Source: Rattus norvegicus (taxonomy: Eukaryota > Chordata > Mammalia > Rodentia > Muridae). From it: DNA of 64,000 bases. The position numbers and the translations under genes are program-made. Below are positions 24,371-36,189 of this stretch, piece after piece; the stretch's first letter is position 1; the number at the start of each line of letters is the position of its first letter. Under the pieces are notes generated by a model. That model saw only the letters and a list, made by a program, of their open reading frames with translations, did not search any database and was not told where the DNA came from. The stretch spans positions 35,832,225 to 35,896,224 of the forward strand of contig NC_086031.1 of assembly GCF_036323735.1 (NCBI RefSeq). The letters run 5' to 3'.

Positions 24371-25281
24371 ATACTGACATATTAAAAACACACTTAGTAA
24401 GGAAATACCAGGGAAGGCAAGTAAGTAGGTTAGTACTGAGAGTGCCATATAGCAGAGCAGTTTACTGACTGCAACATTTATGGGTTTTAGAGAGAACAGG
24501 ACTAAGTTCATAGTTAAGAAAATGTTCTTGGCCACACAGTTCTAAGAGCAAGAGTGAAGTGGGTTTTCAGTTCATGGTCGGGGTAAAAAAGAAAGCAGGG
24601 GTTTCTGGAGAGAGGGGCAAGAAGAAGAAAAAGCTCAAGGAGAAGATGTGCAGGGGCGTTGTTTCTTACTGATTTCACTAGACGATCCCTTTACTTTCCA
24701 TTTTTCTTCAGAACCATTATAAAGATAAAGGACAGTAGAGACATTCAGTATTAATTGTTTTCTGTGAAAGGATAATAATATTCACATTACAATTTCAATT
24801 TATATTAGGTAGGGACAAGGAGAATCAGGACTTCTGATTATATATAGGTCTGGGACCAGGAAATCATGGGTATAAAGGCTCTCTTGGTGTTTGCTATAAG
24901 AACCAAATGCTCGTTTTATGGGTCCACCCTTGAAACAGTAACCTTATTCTAATTGGCTTCGATATTATTCATAAGTCAAAGATAATTAAAGTATGTTCAA
25001 GACTTTAGAGGGGTCAGCAGAAGTCAAACCCTTCCTTAGGACCCCTGATATACTGCTTCTGTGGTGTCTGACTTCAGGAAATGTCAGGGTAATATTGTTT
25101 GGGCTCTGTCACCTAATAACCTTGTATAATTTTTTAAAGGTTGACAAGGTTTCTCTTTAACTCTTCTACAATGTACATGTTAGAGTAGGGAAACTCCCTC
25201 TCAAGTGACACAGAAATGAATGTCAACAGTACAGTTTCCATGCTGAAAGACATTCTGAAGAACCATATAGAAAATGGGAGG
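24371..25281. other. Nothing recognised
   Basis: Unassigned sequence without coding-like frames. Confidence 0.5.
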
Positions 25282-25490
25282 GGCATATGGATCAGTGGGG
25301 AACATGCTTGCCGGGAAAGCATGAGGACTAGAGTTTAGATCTTCAGAACCCATGTAAATCTGGATGTGGCCATCTGTATAATTTCAGTGATCCTGAAGCA
25401 AGAATTCCTGGAAGTGCAAAGATCTATTAGATTGGTGTTCAGAGTTTCAGGCAGCAAGAGGCCTTGCCTCAAACAAGCAAACAGCTTTCC
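25282..25490 (+). mobile_element. B4 SINE, plus strand
   Basis: Head GGGGCATATGGATCAGTGGG, ID-like GAACATGCTTGCCGGGAAAG, GAACCCATGTAAATCTGGAT, and a B1-like tail GCCTTGCCTCAAACAAGC. Confidence 0.8.
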
Positions 25491-25494
25491 TTAA

Positions 25495-25642
25495 TGGTTC
25501 ACTGTCCTGGTCGAGTTCCTGCCCTGACTTTACTCATTGATAGAATATAATCTGCAAATTAAAGTAAGTCCTTTATCCTCCACATATATTGCCTTTTATC
25601 AGAGAAATTTATCACAGCAACAGAAATAAAACTAGAACACAT
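25495..25642 (+). mobile_element. LTR-like repeat, 3' part, plus strand
   Basis: GAGTTCCTGCCCTGACTTTA, then AATTAAAGTAAGTCCTTTAT and ATTTATCACAGCAACAGAAA. Directly follows the B4. Confidence 0.72.
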
Positions 25643-25734
25643 TATTCTGAGACAGATGACATTATCGAATGAATGGACTTGAGGATTTTTATGTGTGTTG
25701 CTTAGATTTTATTTCCAAATTAAAATGGAGTATC

Positions 25735-26013
25735 CAGAGAAGAAGGATACTTGAAGAGTTGCCTCAATCTGACTGATCTTTTGGCTGTGTCTGTGAGGAA
25801 TTATCTTGGTGGATGATTTCTGTGAGATGGTCCAGCACGCTGTAGGTAGGGCCACCCCCGAGTAGGTAGTCATGGGCACTATAAGAAAGCTGCTTGTGTG
25901 TGAGCACACAGCCCCAGTTTCTCCTTTCAATAATAGTGGAAGCCAAATAAACCCTTTATTCTTCAAGTTGCTCTGGGCCAGAGTTTTATCATAGAAACAG
26001 CAAACTAAAACAA
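25735..26013 (+). mobile_element. LTR-like repeat, plus strand
   Basis: TTGCCTCAATCTGACTGATC, AGGTAGGGCCACCCCCGAGT, GGCACTATAAGAAAGCTG, AAGCCAAATAAACCC and ATCATAGAAACAGCAAACT in the order typical of this abundant rodent family. Confidence 0.78.
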
Positions 26014-26984
26014 CTTCTATAGCTTTAATCTGAAATGTCCCCACAGGGTTATAGTTGAAATGCTTGGTCTGCAGACTGAACTTCTAATTTGCAGACTACG
26101 TGGTTTCAGGATTTAGGATCTGCTGAACAGAAGTAGAAAACTAGGGGCAGGTCTACAGAAAGTTATACCCTCTCCATTCTCAGTCTTATCTGTGCAAAAC
26201 AGATCTGAGCACTGTGCATTCTGGAGAGACAGACAAAGTAGTGATATTCAGTCCTAATTTGCTTCTGATGTCTTTGTTTAAATTCTCTCTATCCTTCTGG
26301 TTTAGGTCAAGGGGTCATAAAGATCTAATTGTCTAGAAGTGTTCTCACACTGATTAAGTTAAGTTGAGGACAGGCTTGAAAGATTAAGTGTGGAATCCCT
26401 GGTTAAATTTGAATTTCCAAAAATGATTGCATGGGTAATTTTTATAATTTTATCTTGGCTGTATAGTTTTATTTTTAATGAATCTGGGAAACAGTATAAG
26501 AACTCTTGTGATATGTTTAAGAGATTTGTTTGATGTTCCAGAATTACAGGATATGAGTCATTCTTTATAGATCCAAGAATAGACTGAATGAGTTCAGTGT
26601 AACAGGGAGTTCAATAGGCAGTGGATGACGCCCAACTCTTCAAGCCAATGTTTTTAAAGGTATAGCTCTTTACTCATATGATCTCCATCACTTGGAGATA
26701 TCCACTCAGGCCTATTCAGAGACAGGAATTGAGGTACAGCAATTTTAATTTTTGGGAATTCATAAACACATAAACATAGTGTTTAATTCCTGCACAGCCC
26801 TGCCTAGTTGCCTTATGAGGAAATACCTGAGATGTTAATCCTTCTTCTGCACTTGCAAAATGTTTTCATTTCTTGAATATATTATTTCCCACTCTGTCTT
26901 ATTTTTTTCTTATTGTATAGTCCCCTTAGGCAGTTGATAACCACTTATTTTGCTATACACTAATAGTCTTTGAGTCAATGTTTT
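26014..26984. other. Nothing recognised
   Basis: Unassigned AT-rich sequence. Confidence 0.5.
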
Positions 26985-27315
26985 TATCAGTTGCTGTTAT
27001 TGTTGCTGAGACAAATTGGTGAAAGGAGCAATGTCAGTGAGGAAGGACTTGACTTGGTTTACAGTTTGAGATGATACACTCCACCATGGTGGAGAAGAAA
27101 TGACAGGAGAAACAAGAGGCTGGCTAGTCACATGAAATTTGTAGTCAGGAAGCAGAGTGTGAGCATGAAGTCAGGACAGGCTATAAGACTTCAAGCCCTT
27201 CCCCTAGTCCTCCAGCCCTCCAATGAGGCATTATTACATAAATGTTCCATGATCTGACACAGTGTCACTAGGTGACTATACATATCCTTGTGGGTGACAC
27301 ATTTTATTCAAATCA
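26985..27315 (-). mobile_element. LTR-like repeat, minus strand
   Basis: TTGCTGTTATTGTTGCTGAG, GAAGGACTTGACTTGGTTTA, ACACTCCACCATGGTGGAGA, and CTAGTCCTCCAGCCCTCCAA at the far end: the inverted form of the same LTR-like families. Confidence 0.65.
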
Positions 27316-28065
27316 CAATTCCCACGACCAACTTAAACCTTCTCATCTTAGAGTCATGCTCTGCTTCCTGATATATTCTTCTGCAAATAGAATCCTCTCA
27401 GCTATAGGTTTCCTTCAGGAGCAAATCAAGAAGACCTATGTTGATAGTGAGTTAAAATGCCACTGTTTTAAAGTTAGTTTCAACCATGTAGACAGACACC
27501 TAAAGCACTGGGATTCATTGGCCCTCCATGAGGATACAGTCTAAGTCAGGGTACAAGGCAAGATAAACATGTTATTTTGGTGAGGAAAGATTTATACAGC
27601 CTACAAGTCACACAAGTATTATGTCTGTGTATAAATTTTGCTTACAGTCTGCTGTGTTGGGAGTTCTGAGACAAAATTCTAGCTCCCTTTTGCTTGATTT
27701 GGAAATTATGAGAGTCACATTCTGAACTAATGTTTTTACTAGCAAACAATTCTTGAACAAAAGTCCTTATGAGGTATAGAGTGCTTTATTCATCATGAAA
27801 TACGCACCTATCTTCTTGATGATGTGCTACTGTACCAGATGCAGAACAGTACTAGGTGAGTTCAACTTTAAACTGATGGTTGGTGCCCAGCCAAAGGCTA
27901 ACTCTAATAAGTTGCAGAGGTGGGATTTATACCTTTATGACCAGGGTTTTGACTGAGATTCAGTGGTTTGGGACACTGAATGGGACAAGAATTGGTCTTA
28001 GATACATGAGAAATGGATCAATCACATTCCAGATCTAAAAATTCTAATTCAAATAATAATGATAT
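27316..28065. other. Nothing recognised
   Basis: Unassigned. The 90-codon frame at 27272-27544 starts within a repeat and has no known domain. Confidence 0.5.
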
Positions 28066-28134
28066 AGTGCTAGGCAAATGGCTTAGCTGGTAAAAGTGCT
28101 TGCTGACAAGTTTAATGACCAAAGTTTCAGTCCC
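28066..28134 (+). mobile_element. 5' end of a tRNA-type SINE, broken by an L1
   Basis: GTGCTAGGCAAATGGCTTAG-CTGGTAAAAGTGCTTGCTG is a SINE head (B3/RSINE1 type). It stops at the target-site duplication of the L1 at 28158. Confidence 0.6.
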
Positions 28135-28157
28135 TGAGAATAGCCTTTCTTTTCTTT
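28135..28157. repeat. 23-bp target-site duplication, left copy
   Basis: TGAGAATAGCCTTTC plus TTTTCTTT; recurs exactly at 29406-29428. Confidence 0.93.
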
Positions 28158-28167
28158 TTTTTTTTTT

Positions 28168-28200
28168 AATTGGGCTTCTGTCAGCATGTACTCCCCCCCC
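28168..28200 (-). other. Extra ~33 nt between L1 AATAAA and the A-tail
   Basis: In element sense the L1 reaches TTTAATAAAG, but then continues with a G-run and AGTACATGCTGACAGAAGCC before the A-tail. The other L1 ends in this window go from AATAAA directly to A. Confidence 0.7.
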
Positions 28201-28902
28201 TCTTTATTAAATTAGGTATTTCTTATTTACATTTCAAATGTTATTCCCTTTCCAGTTTTCTAGGCCAACATCCCCCTAACCCCTCCCCTTCTATATGGGT
28301 GTTCCCCTCCAAAAACTCCCTCCATTTCCACCCTCCCCCAAGAAATCACTGGGGGTCCAGCCTTGGCAGGACCAAGGGCTTCCCCTTCCACTGGTGTCCT
28401 TACTAGGTTATTCATTGCTACCTATGAGGGTGGAGCCCAGGATCAGTCCATGTATAGTCTTTGGGTAGTGGCTTAGTCCCTGGAAGCTCTGGTTGGTTGG
28501 CATTGTTGTTCATATGGGGTCTTGAGCCTGTTCAAGCTCTTTCAGTCCTTTCTCATATTCCTTCGACGGGGGTCCCATTCTCAGTTCAGTGGTTTGCTGC
28601 TGGCATTCGCCTATGTATTTGCCATATTCTGGCTGTGTCTCTCAGGAGAGATCTACATCAGGTTCCTGTCAGCCTGCACTTCTTTGCTTCATCCATCTTA
28701 TCAAGTTTGGTGGCTGTATGAGCCACATGTAGGGCAGGCTCTGAAAGGGCTTTCCTTCAGCCTCTGTTCTAAATATTGCCTCCCTATTCCCTCCCAAGGA
28801 TAATTTTGTTCCCCTTTTAAAGAAGGAGTGAAGCATCTGGGTTTTGGTGATCCTTCTTGAGTTTCATTGTTCTGTGCATCTAGGGCAATTCGAACATTTT
28901 GG

Positions 28903-29405
28903 CTAATAGCCACTTATCAATGAGTGCATACCATGTGTGTTTTTCTGTGATTGGGTTACCTCATTCAGGATGATATTTTCCAGTTCCATCCATTTGCCTG
29001 TGAATTTCATAAAGTCATTGTTTTTGATAGCTGAGTAGTATTCCATTGTGTAGATGTACCACATTTTCTGTATCCATTCCTCTGTTGAAGAGCATCTGGG
29101 TTCTTTCCAGCTTCTGGCAACCCTGAGATTCCACCTCATACCAGTCAGAATGGCTAAGATCAAAAACTCTGGTGACAGCAGATGCTGGCGAGAATGTGAA
29201 GAAAGAGGAACACTCCTCCATTGTTGGTGGGACTGCAGACTGGTACAACCATTCTGGAAATCAGTCTGGATGTTCCTCAGAAAATTGGACATTGCACTAC
29301 CTGAGGACCCAGCTATACCTCTCTTGGGCATATACCCAAAAGCTGCTCCAACAAATAACAAAGACACATGCTCCACTATGTTCATAGCAGCCTTATTTAT
29401 AATAG
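28903..29405 (-). pseudogene. L1 ORF2 C-terminal fragment, part inverted
   Basis: Minus 29117-28903 encodes the last ~70 residues (SWKEPRCSSTEEWIQKMWY... to LISGY, stop before 28903). Plus 29118-29405 encodes the preceding ~95 residues, including the cysteine knuckle CWRECEERGTLLHCWWDC. The latter sits within an incidental plus-strand frame 29054-29536. No functional product. Confidence 0.93.
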
Positions 29406-29428
29406 TGAGAATAGCCTTTCTTTTCTTT
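29406..29428. repeat. 23-bp target-site duplication, right copy
   Basis: Exact repeat of 28135-28157. Confidence 0.93.
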
Positions 29429-29574
29429 CTTTACTTTAGTTTTCTTTTCATCTCTTGTTTTCTTTTCTTTTTTGTGAATGAAAAATTTTGGACTATTGAA
29501 GGTATCATATTGCCCGGATTCAAAAATTGTTTATAGCAAATTATATAAAAATTAGCATAGTTTTTCTGTCAAGA

Positions 29575-29860
29575 GTTTGTCAAGTATGATCTTTGACTCA
29601 GCAATTCATTTGTCCTCACAGACATATGAGCAAAGTCTTACATAAAAGATGCTCTATTTCTATGAAAACATAAAGTTTATAATCAGCTTCAATGTCTCAC
29701 AGTGAGGAAATGGCTAAATAAAGTATGGTGTTTGGAAGTTAGAATCATTATATGGCATTTAAATCATTTTATGTTAGTTCCTTATGGCATATTGGATGGA
29801 AAGGCAGGCTATGATACTGTACACATAAAACTTCAATTTTGCAAATATCACATAAATATT
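29575..29860 (+). mobile_element. Ancient L1 (L1M-like) fragment, plus strand
   Basis: GACTCAGCAATTCATTTGTC, AGTGAGGAAATGGCTAAATA and AAAGTATGGTGTTTGG follow the ORF2 C-terminal order of old mammalian L1s. No frame remains. Confidence 0.6.
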
Positions 29861-29957
29861 TTGCAATAAACTGAAAGAGGATATAAATGACACAATATTG
29901 AACACTTTCTAAGTGATACATTCAGTATTATCTTTATACATACTCACACACAAATGT

Positions 29958-29981
29958 ACACACACACACACACACACACAC
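29958..29981. repeat. (CA)12 microsatellite
   Basis: Perfect CA run with shorter CACA runs just before it. Confidence 0.93.
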
Positions 29982-30033
29982 CATTTATAAAGTAATAAAC
30001 TTTATTTTCTTTTTTCCTTTCCTGTTTTCCCTC

Positions 30034-30042
30034 ATCTATCTA

Positions 30043-30102
<60 letters not shown>

Positions 30103-30147
30103 CTTTCTTTCTTCCTTTCTTTCTTCCTTCCTTTCTTTCTTTCTTTC
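30034..30147. repeat. (TCTA)/(TCTG) then (TTTC)/(TTCC) microsatellite
   Basis: TCTA/TCTG units to 30101, then TTTC and TTCC units to 30147. Confidence 0.95.
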
Positions 30148-30157
30148 ATCCTTTCAC

Positions 30158-30231
30158 AGTACTGAGGATCAAATCTAGGGCCTCACACACTTAAGTAATC
30201 ACTCTATCATGAACAATACCCCCAGCCTTAT
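30158..30231 (-). mobile_element. Old ID-like SINE, minus strand
   Basis: AGTACTGAGGATCAAATCTA-GGGCCTCACACACTTAAGTA... to CCCCCAGCC is an eroded antisense tRNA-type SINE of ID form. Confidence 0.7.
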
Positions 30232-31853
30232 AAAGTAACAACATATATGCAATATCAAATGTTTGTAGACTTTTTCTTTTAAAAAAGTTTACTGAAATAT
30301 TCCCAGGAATCCCAAACTATGACCAGTTGTGTCAAGAAGCTTTATATGTAATGTCTTGCAAAGCTAGTGCTTCATGGGTAGATATTTTATGTTAAGCATT
30401 GTATACATGGATATATACACCTAGAGAAAACTATCTGGGAGGAGTTGTGCATCATAATAAGCAAATATGTACTATAAGAAATAAAGGAGCAGAAGGTTAG
30501 GGAATGGGGATCTGTTTTTGTGACAAGCATAGGAGCTTATTGGGAGAGTTGGAAATAAGGAAATGGTCTTACAATTCCCTGGGTTTAACATCCCAGATAA
30601 ATTAAAAGCAAGCAAAATGGTCCCCAGTTAAGAGTGCATATGACATGCTAAAGAGGAAGAAAATGAGCAGAGCAACTAGAAAGAACTGAGATGGGAGAAG
30701 ATGGTAGGAGTTCCAAAGCTGGAAATGACACTAAAGGCAGAGCACACAGAACCTTAGCAGTCATGAAACTATGGGTCTTCTGAGAATGGCTCTCACTGGA
30801 GTAGTGTGAGATTGGCTGCCTGATTGCAAAGGGCTGCTCTACCTACAGTGTGAACAGATAGCTATCCAAGGGCAAAGGGAAAGAAGGGCCAGTCTTGAGG
30901 CCTTTGATACATTTTCTATGAAGATCACAACTTATTTTAGGATGACAGCAAACGGGCCCTGTTCCTGAAGTAACATGAGCAAAAGCCTACTCAGTCCATG
31001 TATAGAGCCTACAATAGACTAAAATAGAGATACTACAGAAATCTAATTTGGTGAACCAGCCCATTTATTGGTGTTTCTTATATGAGTATGGGTGAGGATT
31101 ACTTATGGTCACAGGATGACACAAAGGCAGCTGCATCAGTAAAAGTCCACGTCAGTATGGCAACCTGGCACCATGGTGTTCTCTGCGTACCTTGAAGGTA
31201 GCTCAATTGGTCAAATAGTCTCTTCCAGGCAGCTCTGTTGGTCTCAGTTCCTCAGTAGACCCTACTGCTTAAATAACCTTGGGACAGGAGGAGCCTCTTG
31301 TACTTGATATTTTTAAATATTTACTTCCTGAATCTTAAGGGACCCCCTGCCCCTATCTACACATACTTTATGTCTCCCTATGTTTTAACTTAAAGGTGAA
31401 TGCTACACAATATATCATAGTCTGGGTATGGTTGAAGGTGAAGCCAGAGAAAGGTTAGAAGGACTGGACATTAAATGCAAAGGAGTGAGGAGTAAGCATT
31501 GTGTTAAGATTTTTATTTGACATACAAGACAAACATGTTTGTGTCTTCTGAGATACCTATTCTCCTGTGAGGTACAGATTGGTGGTTAGAGAGAGATAGA
31601 CAAAGAAAGGGGAGCTTTGATTTTGAACATGTATAACTTGAACATGTCTAACCTATTTAATGTGTCATTGTTGACTCACAGTGTTATTAAAGAGAGGGAA
31701 GGAAAGAACGTAAATTTGGTTGGGTAGTGAAGTGGGGAAAATGTAGGAGGAATTGGGAGAGGAGAAAACAGAATCAAAATATGTTGTACAAAAACCACTT
31801 TTTCAATGAAAACAGATATAATTGTTGCATTTGTTAAAAAGCCAAAAATGCCA
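30232..31853. other. Nothing recognised
   Basis: A 1.6-kb stretch without named repeats or coding-like frames. Confidence 0.5.
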
Positions 31854-31902
31854 AGAGGCTGCTTTACAAGAGCCACTACAGGATTCTTGTCTGTCCTCTT
31901 TG
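31854..31902 (+). repeat. Local 49-bp repeat, copy A
   Basis: AGAGGCTGCTTTACAAGAGC...CTGTCCTCTTTG; matches 32159-32207 with 6 differences by eye. Confidence 0.85.
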
Positions 31903-32158
31903 TGATGATTAACAAAGATATGTTGGTGATAGACAGTTTCACATTGCAGTTCTCAAAATTATTTAAGGAAATGGAGATGAAGGATCTAAGCTAATGTGCT
32001 TAGTATAGATGGATGTTAGTTCTAAAGATGCAGCCTTGAAGCATGCAAACTTTCAATATTAGGTGGGTCTGGGAGAGAAATATAGTTCAGTTTATAAAGT
32101 AACGCCTGCCATGCAAATATCATTGTTCAGTCAACAGAACCATGACATGTCACCTCTA

Positions 32159-32207
32159 AGAGGTTGCCTCACAAGAGTCAATGCAGGATTCTTGTCTGTC
32201 CTCTTTG
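32159..32207 (+). repeat. Local 49-bp repeat, copy B
   Basis: Second copy, 305 bp downstream of copy A in the same orientation. The frames across both copies spell similar peptides (RGC-TR-GFLSVLF), as expected for any in-phase repeat. Confidence 0.85.
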
Positions 32208-32400
32208 CCACAGTGTGCAAGATATGGGTCTGCTTTACCTGTTCTCTAAATAAGGGTGACAGGAAAGAGCTTCCTGTTGCCCAGAGATAAGAATTTCCCA
32301 CTGACCACAGAAAGCAGGAATGGATGAATGAGAAAAACAAGATATAGACCTGCCTGTTATCTTTAGCAAGGAAGACACTGAATTAGTGACTTTAAATAGT

Positions 32401-32403
<3 letters not shown>

Positions 32404-32463
<60 letters not shown>
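32404..32463. repeat. (TC)30 microsatellite
   Basis: Sixty bases of perfect TC. Confidence 0.98.
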
Positions 32464-32466
<3 letters not shown>

Positions 32467-32682
32467 ATCATATATCATTATCTAATATAATTTGGAATAT
32501 TCTAGGAAGGGAGAATAGTCTGGAATTGTCATGGGGAGTAAGCAGGATTGGGTTCCCCATTTTGTATACACTAGTTGTGTACTAGAAAAGCAAAATGAAC
32601 ACAGAGAATTTTTACCCTCAAAAGAGTAGGAAACAAAATTATGAAAATGTAGGAGATTTTGTTGAAAGTGAGAGTTTTAGAA

Positions 32683-33027
32683 GGTTAGGCTTCTCATTTG
32701 CAATGACAAAGCACCAGACAGGAAACAGCTTATGGGAAGAAAAGTTTATTTCTTGCACATGGCTTCAGGTATAGACTATTAGAACCAGAATGGCATGGTG
32801 GCAGGCAGAGAAAGCTGTAAGGTCCTATTGCATCTGAATTCAGGAAGGAGAGCATGAACAGGAAGTGGGGCCTGGAAATAAAAACACTTGAGTCCTGCCT
32901 CTAGTGGCCCACTTCCTTTGGGAGGATTTATTTCCTAAGCGTTTGTAATCTTCTCAAACAGTAGCAACAGATGACATCTATGTATTGAAACATATGACAC
33001 TATGGGGGACATTTCACTCAAACCACC
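32683..33027 (-). mobile_element. LTR-like repeat, minus strand
   Basis: In reverse complement it starts TGGTGGTTTGAGTGAAATGT, contains GCCACCATGCCATTCTGG and AATAAACTTTTCTTCCCATA, and ends near TTTGTCATTGCAAATG. A nearly complete copy of the dispersed family. Confidence 0.78.
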
Positions 33028-33395
33028 ATGTGAAACTGGGGCAGATTGCATGAAATTGTTACTGGGCCCGATCCATTTTACCAGATGAACAACATGCTAA
33101 TCCTAAAACCAAAACTTTTGCAAAAGATGAAAGGTTTATTTACTAGGTAATAAAGGCAACAAACACAGGAGGCTAAGTCACAAATCTGCCTTTCAGGGAT
33201 GTTTATGGGTAAAGGAGCAGAGTGACTTAGGGAATGAGGAACACAGGTTATAGGTGAAACCAATCTGAGATGCACATACATCTAATCAAATGTTTTGGCT
33301 ATCCAAGGGCCACATGCTCAGAGAACAGTGGTGTTAGTTGGCGGTAGGGAGAGTATTTGATTCACTGATGTTACAAGGTCAGTTACCGGGCCTCT
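33028..33395. other. Nothing recognised
   Basis: Spacer between two minus-strand LTR-like copies. Confidence 0.5.
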
Positions 33396-33660
33396 GAGAA
33401 GACATGGCGATGAGCAAACTTGGTGGCTAGAGCAGCAAGCTGACCTGACATCACAAACCACAAGTATAAGCAGAGATAGCTAGTAGAAATGGTGCTTATA
33501 GAGATGGTGGGAGGCTTTCCACCCACAAAGCCCAGCCCCAGTAACATAATTCCTGTAACCAGGCCTTCTAAACCTTCCCAAACAGCACCACTGGGGCTGG
33601 AACAAATGCTTAAATACATGAGACTATGGGGACATACCCATTCAAAATACCACATGCATA
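33396..33660 (-). mobile_element. LTR-like repeat, 5' part, minus strand
   Basis: CCTTCCCAAACAGCACCACT-GGGG, AATGCTTAAATACATGAGAC and CCATTCAAAATACCACA mark the beginning of the element in inverted form. Confidence 0.72.
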
Positions 33661-34014
33661 CTAGGACAAACGCATTAATTAAAATAATATTTTAAGTATA
33701 CTGAAAGCTAGCAGGAATTTAACTGGGAAGGGGAGCTCCTCGTCCCACTTATGTTGCCCATTATATTATAGTGGGTGATATAAATGGATTGCTGTGGAGT
33801 TCTAAGAGACTGGCATAATTCCATTAACGAGTTGAGGAAAGTCTGATGCAGAAGTTAATGTCCGGAGCTGGAGGAGGTATGTCAGACATTGAGATTGTGC
33901 TGATGTGGTTAAAAAGCAAGAGAAGTCTAACCCCATTACATTTTACATCTGTTACCAGGCTGAGTCCTGGTTGTCTATGAATGGTGAGTGAAAACAGTTC
34001 TTGCATTTTTGAAC
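33661..34014. other. Nothing recognised
   Basis: Unassigned sequence. Confidence 0.5.
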
Positions 34015-34275
34015 ATATCATGTGTGTGAAGGTATGTTGCTCATTTCTGTGGAGTCCAGAGGACAAACTTGGACGAAGTTCACCTTTTTTTAAATGTTGA
34101 GACAGACTGTCTCTCACTCGTTTGCAATTCACTGAGTATAGTAGATTGGCCAGACAGAGAGCACAGGGATCTGCCTGTCTTTGTCCTCAGCGCTGGGATT
34201 ACAAATTGTGCTGTTATTCCCTGGCCTCTCTACAGAGAGATTCTTGACATTGAACTCAGATCCTCAAATTTTACT
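34015..34275 (-). mobile_element. B4 SINE, minus strand
   Basis: GAGTCCAGAGGACAAACTTG, TGAGACAGACTGTCTCTCAC, CAGCGCTGGGATTACAAATT and TTGAACTCAGATCCTC are antisense B4 landmarks. Confidence 0.8.
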
Positions 34276-34569
34276 GATTGGGGTATCTTCTTAGTCCTGT
34301 TTCTTACCTATATTAACGGCTTACATGGTTATGTAAGAAATTACACAACCTTTCCACTTTGATATTTGGACCATAAAGTCCAAGTATTTACTAGCAGGCC
34401 CATTTAGAGGAAAGCTTGGCTGACAGGTTTTGAATACTGAAAGACATGCAGTCACCACTGATAACTGATGCAGTTTCTCCCCATATTGAAGCCCAGTGGA
34501 ACTCAGAACCAAGCCTCCAGATTCACCTGTTTTACTCACTTTTAGATAAATTTGAAAACCACTACTGGG
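34276..34569. other. Nothing recognised
   Basis: Short unassigned spacer. Confidence 0.5.
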
Positions 34570-34800
34570 TGTCCGGGGAAATGGAGTATTCAATGAAGTG
34601 TTTGTTTGCCTTGCAAACATCAGGATCTGAGTTTGAATGCAGGGGGAATAGCCAGACGCAGTGTTGGATGCTTGCAATCCCAGGCTAGCTTAGCCAGCCA
34701 GCCTTGCCCACTTAGCCTGTCACAGGCCAGTGGGAGATCCGGTCTCAAAAATGCAAGGTGGATGGTGCCCCAGAAATGACAGCTAAGGTTGTCCTTTGTT
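34570..34800 (+). mobile_element. B4-like SINE, plus strand
   Basis: GTTTGCCTTGCAAACATCAG, GGATGCTTGCAATCCCAGGC, GTGGGAGATCCGGTCTCAAA and AAGGTGGATGGTGCC in B4 order. Confidence 0.72.
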
Positions 34801-36189
34801 TGTCTGCTTCTTTTGTTGCTGACCTTGCTGTAATTTCCCTTATGCACTAGGATCACTGTGCCGGCCTTATATTCATTTGAGCATAAGGAGCTACATTTTG
34901 ATGTTTAAAACATTTATCGTCAGAGGCAAGTTTAGGAAAAAGAGAAGTGATCAAATATGCATTATGTGACCTTGGTTTCTTCATTACATTTGAAGGTTTT
35001 CTTTTTTCTAGAAGTAGATTAGGCATATCGAAACTAAAGTATAAATGGATACTGTTGTTTTGTCCAAGCGGCATGGACTGCGTGGGTAAAGGAAAGCTCC
35101 TTGTATGATCTAACTGACGTTAAGTCAAGCCAACAGAACTTAAGCTTTCTTTACATACACACTAAACCAAGGTTTGCCCAATGAATGAAATTCTTTATCT
35201 TTTATACTTCCTGAGAGAAAAGGACTTAAAAAAGAAAAACGGTCTGCAATTCTTTCTGTGTTGTTTATATTTTAAGTAGATTTCAGTTTGAAGGTTGTTT
35301 TAGATTCCTAACTCCTTGCTCTCTCCTCTCGCTCCCTGATAGTCTCTTGAGTTGATGAGAAAGCTGAGTCCAGTAGTGAAATATATAACAGGAATGTGCC
35401 TTCCCAGAGCTCAGTGATTTTGGTAGAAACTCACACTCGTTGACCTTGGGAATGCATTGATGCTTTAAAGCCAATTTGCTTATGAATAGACACTTGCTTA
35501 GCTGGTTATTTATATCAGTCAAAATATTTTAATTATTTAATTCAAGTAGTATGTATCTTTATAAAAAATATACACTTTACAAAGAAGGAATCAACAGCAT
35601 CTTTAGCCTTACAATTGTTTACCTCTGGGCCCACTTTACTATGGATCTTTTTGTTTGTACTTTACACGCCATTTTAAAAAACTATGACAATATTTTTTAT
35701 GTATGGTGATTGACTCACTTTCATAAACATTATATTTTAATTTAGAAGTATCTTTCTCAAATGGGTGAGATAATCTATTTTACATAGTGCTAAATAATAT
35801 GGACATAGCTAATCTTATTTATTTCTATTGATATTAGTGCTCTGCTACGGGTTACTTACTATTTAAAAATTCATACGTATTCCTGATATACATACGTCAA
35901 ATGGTTCATTATTCATTCCTATCTATGATTATTTCTTTTGATTAATTTTCCTTTAGTACAGTGTTTGATTAGATTTTAAAGGTCAATAATATTTTCAAAG
36001 CCCATGAAATTACCAAACTACAATTATGCAAAATAGGAGCTTTCTCTGAAGTTAAAAGGAAGTGCTGGGAAGGACCCCTTTAAACAGACTTACTTAGGTC
36101 AGGTAGGTGTTGGTAGCTGTAAGAGAGAAGTTTCTCAGGTAACAGAAACTTCACTAACACTCAATACTCCTCCACGTTTTCATCACGAT
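34801..36189. other. Nothing recognised; AT-rich
   Basis: Strongly AT-rich from about 35510 to 36000. No coding-like frame or nameable repeat. Confidence 0.5.

Larger units (their letters stand above)
28158..29405 (-). mobile_element. Twin-primed (5'-inverted) L1 insertion
   Basis: 28158-29117 is L1 3' UTR and the end of ORF2 on the minus strand, with an A-tail at its left. 29118-29405 is the immediately preceding piece of ORF2 on the plus strand. In element order the inverted piece ends ...TTATTTATAATAG (29405), and the minus piece begins CCAGAAG, exactly the next bases of L1 (compare 1024-1045). The seam at 29117/29118 shares one base. A 23-bp duplication flanks the whole. This is the product expected from twin priming. 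Confidence 0.95.

Noticed and set aside
30034..30147. CRISPR-like regular repeats
   Set aside because: Tetranucleotide microsatellite without spacers; the host is a mammal.
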